NCBI GenBank assembly: GCA_951230915.1
Contig: OX579641.1
Coordinates: forward strand, 20,500,254 to 20,564,253
DNA length: 64,000 nucleotides
Reading direction: 5' to 3'
DNA from: Antitrichia curtipendula
Lineage: Eukaryota > Streptophyta > Bryopsida > Hypnales > Leucodontaceae
Shown piece by piece: positions 22,546-32,127 of the stretch (positions are counted from its first letter, which is position 1; each line of letters begins with the position of its first letter). Made by a program: the position numbers and the translations under genes. The notes below the pieces were generated by a model. It saw nothing but the letters and a program-made list of their open reading frames with translations. It had not been told where the DNA came from and did no database searches.

Positions 22546-22859
22546 TTCTAGTTTTAAAATACTAAAATTGTACAGATTTATTAAATATATAAATCTACAA
22601 AATGTAAAAATTTAATAAATGTATAAATCTTAGAATTCAATTAACATAGGTTATAGGATATTTATAATATAAGTGCCCATATTATAGGTGTTTATATTAC
22701 AAGTGCCTATGTTATAAGCACCTTCCATGGTTATAGGTACATATGTTATAGGCACCTTCAATAGTTGTAAAGTGTCTACTTAGATCTAGGCTCAAGGCTT
22801 GTAGGCTCACATTTCTAGACTCATATACTAGCGTCATTGTATGTCACACCTCTTTCTAC

Positions 22860-23295
22860 TTGATAATTTTTTAAAGAATGATAATCAATTTTTTTTTTGA
22901 ATTTTTCCTAAATCTCTCAGCTCAATTCTTCAACATAAAAGATTAGAAATTCAAATGTATAGTGTAAAAATTTTAAGTTAAGAAGATTCAAAGTCTTTTG
23001 CTACTCTAGTAACTCAATGTGCAAAAAAATCATGTTTTCTTCACTTTAATCACAAATATCTTGCAACATACGTGGTCAAAATTTCAAAATTTTATTCCAC
23101 ACAATTCTTATACTAATCTAGTCTAAGATTTTTCCACATATTTATACCAGTCTAGTCTTATCCAAGATCCCATGGTCAAATATGCAAAAAAACCAATTGG
23201 TAAATTTCTTACTTTTAGCAATAGAAATGATAGTTTTGAGTGTTTTTTGATGAAAAAGTAAGGCTATGAGACATTATAGATTATGGGATTAATTT
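22860..23295 (-). mobile_element. Degenerate TTAA family A fragment
   Basis: Reverse-oriented family A sequence: AAATATCTTGCAAC near 23047, a locally duplicated CTAGTCT..AAGAT phrase, and AATAGAAATGATAGTTTTGAGTG near 23220, the family's left-end region. Termini are not preserved. Confidence 0.55.
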
Positions 23296-23742
23296 CTAAG
23301 TGTTTGACCTAAGGACAAGAAAAATACTAAATTTTTTTTATAATAAATAACTTAAACTCCTTTAATATATCTACATCATTGACTTATGTAGATCATTATT
23401 TTTTCTTTCCTTTGATATAAAGCATGAATTTTCCTAAAGCTTCCTCAATGAATATTAATTGAAGGGCCTAAGCTACACTTTTTACAAAATTCGTCACACA
23501 CCCAAATGAATGCTCAGGTGTTAAGGTGTGACCACCCATAACTGACCAAATAAACACCTACAAACATAATGTAGAGTACAAGAGGGCGAAGGCAACATTT
23601 CCGTAGGTGCAGGGATAAAAACGGGAAAGATTGCCGGAATTTGGTAATTTCATCGATTGCACTGAAATTCTAATGAATTTTTGAAGGCAAAAAGTGCGCC
23701 GGACGTCATAGCCAATGTCTAGACTCTTCCAAAACCGCTCAT

Positions 23743-24665
23743 TTAACCCCTAAAACCCCGAGGTCTTTTCTCCATCAAAACAGACTCAAAACTGCCACTT
23801 CTATTGTAAAGAGCAAAAAACTATAAAAATTGTTTTTTTTTGCATATCTAACCGTAGGATCTTATACTAGACTAGTATGAGAATGCGTGCAAGAAATTTC
23901 AGAAACTTTGACCAAATAGATTGCAAGATATTTGCATTCAAAGTGACGAAAACAAGTTTTTTTGCACCTTGCTTGACTAGATTTTTGGGCTTTGAACCTA
24001 TTTAACTTAAATTTTTTGTATTGATGATTTTGGTTTTCTAAGTTTATATGTTGAATACTTCAGTTGAGAATCTAGGGAAAAAAATTCAAGAAAAAAACAC
24101 TAAATTTTCACTCATTAAAAAATTGTTAAGTAGAAGTAGGTTCAAGATTGAAGAAATAACTAAATCGTTAATAGCTCTAAGACAAAATTGAAATACCATA
24201 ATCCCAACGGTGAGATTGTTCTAGCAAGCAAATTCAACCTTGTCTAACAATTTTTTTCTGAAAATTGTAAAAATTGCATTAAAAAATGAATCCTAAAAGT
24301 TATTTTTTCAAGAAGATGCTTAGATTGCCCGAAAAACTAAGATTGTCCATAACTTTTTCATTATTAGTCCAAATAGAATGAATTAAAGCTTCAAATGTAG
24401 ACAAAAAGACATAGATTTTGAAAAAAATATTTAAGAAATTTATTTTGACTTTCTGTGATTTTTTTGAACTGCCCGCCAAAATCTATTATTGGCATCATTT
24501 TTTCTCTCTGGCACCAATTGAAATAAAAATTATATATCCACAAAGCTCTCGCAGAACCGCACAACCTCAAAAAAGCCCAAAAAATTTCTCTACAAATTGA
24601 GGTCACAGGAACCTACCCGGACCCAAATTGTCCCCTCAGGGGACAAACGGGGTTTTAGGGGTTAA
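23743..24665 (+). mobile_element. TTAA family A element inserted in the right arm only
   Basis: TTAA at 23743-23746 and 24662-24665 enclose 915 bp with 14-bp perfect ends CCCCTAAAACCCCG. The left arm has the unoccupied site, a single TTAA at 16246-16249 in CGCTCATTTAAGAGAC (reverse strand), proving a clean insertion with a 4-bp duplication. It lies about 380 bp upstream of the right MAP1A start and might influence that copy's promoter. Non-coding; family A interior. Confidence 0.95.
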
Positions 24666-25042
24666 GAGACTACTTCTTGTTCACTTTGGCACTCCAAACT
24701 CAGCTGATGTGTCATGAAAAGTATGGAGGAGTTGATGGTAGAAAGTCAAAAACTCATGTTTGAAAATTAGTCCCAACCTCTGCTGCATTTCTACCACCCT
24801 ACCCTATTGACTGCTGATGGGGTGCTCGACTGCTGGTTGGTCACACCTTAATCAATGAACCTGCTTCCCTGGAAAGCTGAAAAGTCAGCGCAACAAATCC
24901 ATCCACGGTGGATTAAGACTACAATACAATAACTTAGGGTTAGGGTTTGAGGCTCTCCGGGAGTGTTGCTGTGAAAAAACGGGAAGAGCCTTGGTGCTTT
25001 GGCCAATCAACCTCGAGGTTGCAGACTCCGTCGAGTTGCAAA
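24666..25042 (+). promoter_or_regulatory. Proximal upstream region of right MAP1A with telo-box
   Basis: Identical to the left copy apart from the transposon beyond it. The telo-box (TTAGGGTTAGGGTTT on this strand) is at 24934-24948, 95 bp upstream of the ATG at 25043. No clear TATA box. Confidence 0.5.
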
Positions 25043-28000
25043 ATGAATGGCCATGGCGAATTGGATTCGGAGGCTGTTGCGTGCGTCAGGTGCAGCAAGG
25101 CTGCTCGGCTACAGTAAGTGATGCTGTCCTACTGAGCGAATTCCTGATTGAATCTCTTCAGTTTTCTTTGATCGCGAGGGCAGAGCTTTTGCCTATTTGA
25201 TTATCACGTTGTGGACTCTCTCTCTAGGCTTTTGAATGTTTTGATCTTGAGAATGGTGTAATTCCATTGAACGCACGCACTGTAATTACTCATGATACGT
25301 TTCGACAGCCGCGGACGGGGTTGTTAGTGTGCTGGTTTTTTAAGTGTGTCGGAAAATTCGTGGTGTTCGTGAATCTTTCGTTCTTTTTGGTCGCGAGGGC
25401 AGAGCATTGGCACGTTTGATCATCTCGTCATGGAATCTCTTAGTCTTTTTCAATTTTCAAATTTATCCTCTTTTTCTCTGGGGGATATCCTAGTGCTATT
25501 TCCTCGTCGGTACGGCGGCTCTGTATAGATGCTTTAGTCTTTTAGACTCGAGTATGTTGGAACACTGATCTAATTAATTTCAACATGAAGTTGTGGAATA
25601 CACTCTCTGTCATGCCTGGAGATTTTACCGACAGCCTCGGATCGATTTTTTAGTGTGATTGCCTTGAGGTGTTTGCTGATTGCAATCCTATGCTTTTTGC
25701 AGGTGCCCGAAATGTCTGGAGCTGAAGCTGCCGCGAGCGAACGCGTCTTTTTGGTACAGTTTCAGTCGAATACTGCCACCAAACTATCTTGACTTTTGAG
25801 GGTTCAGGACGCGTGCATTTTATTTTATAAAAGCGAGTGTAGATTCTCAAAGACGATATTCTTTGCGTCGCTTGAAGCATTTTAACATGTGTAGGAGCGG
25901 GTTTTTTGGGAGATCACTGTAGAGCCGAGGAGAGATCATTCTCGGTACAAGAATTACTTCTGTTGAGATCATGTTTTCATCACTATATCTGAAAAAATTT
26001 CCTAGAAAATTTCAAAGTTGGGGTTGTATGCCTCTGTAAGTGACAGTAGGCAACCCCATTTCCATTCGGAGATCTGTGACCACGAGCATTGGACCTGTCA
26101 TGCTTGCACCACTTGATAAAAGTCCAACCACTTGATTGAATAGATGAGTTGCTTTAAGCAACAAGTGTCGGGAATGGTTTAGTATCCACTACCGTATGTT
26201 GTGCGCAATACAGGTCGGTAACGGGTCTAGTATCCTCTTCCTTCTATTGTGTTGACGGATCTTGGACTGAAGGCATGCGATGCTCTGGGACTTTAGATGC
26301 TCTCCTATGACAAGGACGTTTCGGCAGTTCGCAGGAATGCTTTAAGGAATTTTGGAGTTCCCACAAGGCTGTCCACAGTGCCTTGAATCGACAAGAGGCG
26401 GGTGATTCACACGGCATTCAGGATCCACATGCTGCGGCCTTGGCTCAAGGATGGATGTATTGTCTACGTAAGGGTCAAAGTCGAAGCATGAAAATGCCCT
26501 TTTTTGATTGGACAGGGTAAGTCTAGCACTGCCACTTCAATTCTTCTGATCGCAAACTTCTTTTGTTCAAATTGTTTCGAGGCCAGGTATTACTGGATAG
26601 TGAAATAGCACCGTCTACAACAAATACCTAGTGGCTGTTTATTAATTTTTTTGCTTTATCAATGTACAGACCATTGAAAGCATATCCTATATCACCTCGC
26701 CGACTTGTCCCCGACCACATTTCTCGTCCTGAGTGGGCTTCCACGGTTGTCCTTTTTCCTATTCCACTCTAATTCGACAATTTTTCTTTTTAGGAAAGTA
26801 GTCTCCTTTACTTAGTGTCTATATTAGCCGGTTTACGTGGCAGTGATCGAGTGTGTCGTTTGTTCTTCTGTTTGAAATCTTTGTGTTTTTGAGAGCGTCT
26901 ACTTTTCCACGCTTGTTACTGCCAAACTCTTCCACTCTCCTATCTGAGACTTCTTTCTTTCATTGGATTATAGTTGCTGTGTTGAAGACTTCGCATTTGC
27001 ATGTGAATCTAAACTCCAGAAGTCGCATCTCACCTTTGGTTTGTTAGTAATGTCCGGTGCTGGATCTTCAGTTATGTTAGTAACTAGGAAGTCTCATTAT
27101 TTCTTGGTGTATGATTGAGCAGGGTAAACCGAGCCAGGAGATGAGTAGCGAATGGCAGAACAGCGTCGAGGTAAGTATCCAGAGGTATTCTGCTTCGCTT
27201 TTCACACTTTTAAGCTTCTGCGAAAGAAGTGCACGAGTGTAATTTGCCTCCTTCCTCTCCCCTTTGTTTCTTCCGTACTCTTGCAGATTTTCTATCAGGA
27301 AGAAGCTGTGTTGACGAGGAATAGAATGGATAATGACCGAGCAATTTTTTCAATATTTGATACATGGCTGACTACTGATGTTTTATTTGTCGCAGATCAA
27401 GTCTGCAGCACAAATAGCCAATTTGCGAGAAACATGTAGGGTACGTGATGTTCTCAGGACGTGGTTCCTGCTATTTTGGCGACGTTGCTCGGTTTTATTG
27501 TCCTATTTTTCATTTTCCCTTATTTCTCAACTGTTTATCGTGGATTGTACCTTGCTGTAATCTGTGGTTCTTGTCTTGTGGAATATATTTTTTTGTGATT
27601 TTACGCTGTGGTAAAACCGATTCCTCTGCAAAGTGTGTACGGCGATTGGATTTCGGCAGCTTTTAGTTGCCTTTCAGAGTGAAAGTCTTGACCTTGTGAT
27701 GAGGACCTAGTTTGATCACATTTTGATCGTGTGGTAGTCTACATCGAACTCGTTATGCATTTGGATTTATTTTGTTTCGTATCGAGTCTATCTTACTTTG
27801 ACCATTCAAATGCAGTAAGCTGAGAATTCTTTTTCCTCCAGATTGTTAATGGAAATTGCGAAACAAACTTACTATTAGAGTAACTTTTGAATTATTTTCA
27901 GGTTGGGAGGGAGCTACTCGATATAGCAGCACGGTCTGTTAAGCCAGGAGTGACAACTGATGAGATAGACAGGATCGTGCATGAGGCTACTGTTGCTGCT

Positions 28001-30242
28001 GGTATAAATCATCTTTCTCTTCATTGTTGATTTTGATCTTGCAGCTCTAAAATTCTTTACATTTTGCATAGTCGTGCCCTATATTTCTGACTCGTGTACC
28101 CTGAAACCAACATCCTGTCTTTCTAAACCATCAGCAGATGTATTCTGTCGTATGTCGTGTAGAATATTGGAAAGAGGTGTCGGATTAATGAGGTCACTGA
28201 CATGGCTATCTCCAATTGCAGGTGGCTACCCTTCACCCTTGAACTATCACTCTTTCCCCAAATCTTGTTGCACGTGAGAGATCAACCCTCCTCTTCTTTT
28301 CTTAGACATGGCATTCTTGCATCCCTGCGTGCAGGAACACATGTATGCGTTTTGCAACTTATTATCAAGACAATACAACTGAATATTATTGGATGGTTTG
28401 GATGACAGGTCAGTCAATGAAGTAATCTGCCACGGCATACCTGATGCAAGGTGAACTATAACTCTGAGCACTTTGGTTTCGCCTCATGGTTTATATATTT
28501 ATATGCTGTTGATCTTACGTTGTCTACCGTTATTCATTACGCTTAAAGCATCATTTGTGGCGGTTTCAGTCTTCTGCCTTTCTGATTTAATATGTGAAAC
28601 CATGAAAACGAATGACTGAAGTTTGTATATACTGTTGGTGGCAAGTGTTGAATCACAAGTGACACAGCTAAATTCTTGCAGGTCGTTAGAAGTGGGTGAT
28701 ATTGTCAACGTAGACATTTCCGTCTATTTGAATGGCTGTCATGGTAAAGTTTCTGACCGGTGTTTTGGGTCTTCATGTGTTCAGCAGATGTTGCTGATTG
28801 GTTACACTTTTTGGTGTTCGTTTCTTTGTGTTCGCTTGACCTGAAATTCAATCTACATTTTCACCTCTTTTTCAAAGCGTAGACCATATTTCGTATTTTT
28901 CCTATTCCCTACAGCCACATACAGTTCAGTAGCTGAAATTGAGGGGGCTTGGTGGATCAACAGGTGATTTGAACGAAACTTTCCTGGTCGGGAAAGTAGA
29001 TAAGGCATCCGAGGATCTTGTGCGGAGTACTTATGAATGCCTTGAGAAAGCAATCGCTATAGGTTTACATCTAGACCTGCTTACAATCTTTGTATGTTTT
29101 CGAAATTCATTTTAAAGCTTAATCTGTTTCACCTTCATAAGTGCTCTATTTGATAAGCGATTCACGAGTAAATTTTTTTGTTGCCTGGTGAGACTTTTTC
29201 CTGGATTGACGCCCCCTTGTGTGTGCAGTGAAACCAGGAGTACGTTATCGGGAGGTTGGTGAGGTTATTAGTAGACATGCGTCTTTGAATGGTCTCTCAG
29301 TGGTACTTACACAACCTCCTCAAACTTTTCTTTGTTTAGAAGGTGTACCTTTTGACAACCAGTAGACTTTCCTACACTAGTTTTGAATTCTTATTCTGTG
29401 TTTTGAAAGGTGATTAGAGCATGTAGAAGTCGATCAAAGAGTGATGAGCATCTCTTAGGATGAAAGAACCTGGCTTTGAAAACTAGTAACCATGTTATTT
29501 GGGGTGTAGGTGAAGTCTTACTGCGGTCATGGGATAGGGGAGCTTTTCCACTGTGCGCCCAATATTCCACATTATGCCCGTATCCTCTTGATGTGTAGAA
29601 TGCGATTTCTCATCACGTTATGTGCCGCTATTTCCATGTGTGCTCTCTTCACAATTACATGCTTGCATACTTATATGTAACATTTCGATTTCTCTGTATA
29701 TGCAAGTTTAGAAAGGGAGCGAAGTCCTATAAATGAATTTTTCATTTTAGATACCTTTCAAGTCGCTCCTTGACCATAATCTAACAGGGAACAAAGCAGT
29801 CGGGGTGATGAAAGCAGGGCAAGTCTTCACTATCGAACCCATGATTAATGGAGGTCTGTTCTGGCACCTCTGCAGTCTCTTACTGAATTTGATTGCTTAA
29901 TTCAATGCTACGTTACATGAAGTTATATCCACTGACTTTAGAAATGTAATCAGGCATCTGGAAAGATAGGATGTGGCCAGATGGATGGACTGCGGTTACT
30001 GCAGATGGCAAGCGCAGTGCCCAATTTGAGCATACCCTTCTGGTATTTTACAAACCTCCCATGCAACCTGTGGACTGTTGAGTGCTTGTGATCAATCCTA
30101 TTGAATTGGTAACATCTTAATTGTAATGGTATTCATGTGCTGAGATTGGCATTTTGTTCTGAAGGTGACGGACGCAGGAGTTGAGGTTTTGACAGCTCGT
30201 CTACCAACCTCACCGGACGTATTTCCCTGGTTGACAAAATAG
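25043..30242 (+). CDS. MAP1A: Methionine aminopeptidase 1A, right-arm copy
   Basis: Exons: 25043-25113, 25703-25753, 26328-26516, 26670-26745, 27123-27170, 27396-27440, 27902-28001, 28222-28273, 28409-28450, 28682-28743, 28964-29062, 29229-29302, 29510-29579, 29788-29853, 29954-30042, 30165-30242. They sum to 1212 nt, stay in phase throughout and encode 403 residues. The order is N-terminal zinc-binding region (residues 14-57), linker, then the pita-bread aminopeptidase fold with [24 protein letters not shown], the metal ligands Asp236, Asp247, His310, Glu343 and Glu374, and the C-terminus FPWLTK. All splice sites are GT-AG; the exon 4 donor GTTGTC is the weakest call. The gene converges with the SEC12-like gene downstream. 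Nothing in the coding sequence separates it from the left copy, so both may be active. Confidence 0.95.
25160..25670 (+). repeat. Tandem duplication inside MAP1A intron 1
   Basis: TCGCGAGGGCAGAGC occurs near 25173 and 25392, each followed by similar text (TTTGATTATC / TTTGATCATC), and GACAGCCGCGGACGG near 25306 matches GACAGCCTCGGATCG near 25631. This is an old tandem duplication of about 220-330 bp. The left arm holds the mirror image. Confidence 0.6.
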
Positions 30243-30535
30243 TTTCAATAGTGGCAGTCTGAAAGGGCTGTTCATGGCATCACAGATTGATTTAGTATAT
30301 TTCGGTACTTGTGGGAATTGTTTATAAGGACAATGGTCCACCAATGAAGGTAATAGTAGCGAGTGACGTCAAAATTCTGTCAATTAGCACTTGTGAACAT
30401 ACCAGATCAAAGAGCTGATAATTCTCTCTGGATTGGGTCCCTCTCAAATCTTCCATGTTTTGAGTGTTTTGGAAATTCTCCTTCCACGACCCAATGTTTG
30501 TAAAGACAAATGTGTTCTTGGAGCAAGACTACTGT

Positions 30536-31475
30536 TAAGGTAAACCTGCCTATGACAGGCAGAATGAGTGTTCAGCCCTGTTACAATTGGTGAAAAAATT
30601 CAGATTTTTTTCCATACGAAAGACAACCGTGTGAAATGAAGAGTGCAATTTGAAATTTTATTTTTTTGACGAAGTTTGCATTTCTTATGAATTTTTGAAG
30701 TGTATTGTCTGATTGGCCCAAGAGAGTCTAGACTACTGCAAAACCAAGAGAAAGTGTATGCATGATGGTTGTTCTACCATCTAAAGTAGCTACAATATTT
30801 CGTGACATGACTACAACATGAAGGAATAGGAAAACCACTTGCTTCAATGAATTTCCATTGAAAAGGTAGAAGTTTCTAAAGCAGTCACTAATAACCCCAT
30901 CACCATCATCAAAGACATTGATTTTGGCCACTAACCAACCTAATGTAAGGTAGAACCATCCATTCTTGACTAGAGAGCCATACTCAACATACAAAGTGCA
31001 ACTATTTCCAACCAAGGCTAGAACATATTTACAACTCAAGCTTGAAATGTTTTTGTTTTTTCTCATTTTTCAAGATTGGAACTAATAAAATTTTGAAACA
31101 TGTTCTAAAATGTCTTAAAATGTGTGGAAAGTATTCATCAAGAAAGTAGTCTCTTAACTGATTGGAATCAGATGACTTTAACCATGGATTTGGAACACTT
31201 TTTGGCTCCCAATTTCATAGTAATTTCAATTTGGAGATTAAAATTATGAAAAATTCATAATCCCAATATTTCTCTTTACATCAGAAAAATATCTATTGCC
31301 TCATTGCCTCTCATCTGTCTTAAAACCACTTATGTGATTAGGTATGGGTGGTTTTATCCTAGTCCTAATCTCATTTATTAGAAAAAGTCTATCATAGGTT
31401 GATATAAGTTTCTAATGGGTCATTTCCTAGGTGCATGTTATGGGGTGGTTGCATGTCATAGGCAAGTTTACCTTA
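30536..31475. mobile_element. AGGTA-type element spanning the outer palindrome edge
   Basis: TAAGGTAAACCTGCCTATGAC at 30536-30556 and GTCATAGGCAAGTTTACCTTA at 31455-31475 are inverted, 20 of 21 matching, with TA as probable target duplication; 940 bp, non-coding. The right-arm edge (31050) lies inside it: the first 515 bp is mirrored in the left arm, the rest is not. Confidence 0.75.
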
Positions 31476-31477
31476 TA

Positions 31478-31729
31478 CTCCCTTAGTCCCAAAATGATTG
31501 TCCACAATTTTATTTGTATTTATTTGAGTCAATTTCATTGATCATATTTTGAAAAATATAATAAAGAAAGGTTCCAAATTTTATATCACGAGAAACAATG
31601 AAGAACATTGCATGTATTCATGGCAACCAAAATTAACGTAGCCCGAAGAAAGTATTTTTTTGACCTACTCAAAACAACCATAAAAGAATACGACATTCAA
31701 AGTGGACAATCATTTCGGGACGGAGGGAG
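31478..31729. mobile_element. Stowaway-like MITE (Tc1/mariner type)
   Basis: Ends CTCCCTTAGTCCCAAAATGA and the inverse TCATTTCGGGACGGAGGGAG, flanked by TA on both sides (31476-31477 and 31730-31731). This is the classical plant Stowaway terminus; 252 bp, non-coding. It sits directly against the element ending at 31475, between the 3' ends of two convergent genes. Confidence 0.93.
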
Positions 31730-32127
31730 TACTTGCTAAGGTAACGTATTGGACAAAAGGCATTGTCAACGACATGGAATTAAATACGAGAGATAAGCAC
31801 TGACAACCACAAAAGACTTGAAAGTTGAACCAAATAACCCACAACCATAGAAGTCCAATGGAATTTGCAACTTTTTAATGGTGCACCGTCATGACGGAAG
31901 GCATTCCAACAGCCTCTTGAGAAACAGATAGGGCATAAAAGCATCTAACAAAGACCTCCGTCAGGAGCAGCACACACAGTGGTGCAGAAAAGAGCCCCAA
32001 AACATCAAAATATGAACATATCTTCCGACTGTAGAAATATTTACAAATCGATTATACCCAAATTACAACCTCATCACCTAATCCGTGCGTTTACAGATTC
32101 CTAAGTCACGCGAGCAAGAACAATACC

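Larger units (their letters stand above)
23656..31050. repeat. Right arm of the large inverted repeat
   Basis: Mirror of 9861-16336. The inner junction is at 23656 (ATTGCA) and the outer edge at 31050 (ACTCAAGCTTGAAATGT on this strand). The only large difference seen is the 919 bp gained at 23743-24665 by a TTAA-duplicating element; one substitution was noted at 23683. Confidence 0.95.

Noticed and set aside
27152..27439. 95-codon frame (and mirror 13472-13759) as a separate gene
   Set aside because: It spans exon 5, intron and exon 6 of MAP1A in another reading frame; the splice structure accounts for the locus.
9861..31050. Palindrome as pure assembly artefact (folded read or joined haplotypes)
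   Set aside because: One arm has a clean transposon insertion and the arms differ near the inner end, while the outer flanks are unrelated (intact SEC12-like gene on one side, relic on the other). A folded read would give none of these. Long-read confirmation is still the decisive test.
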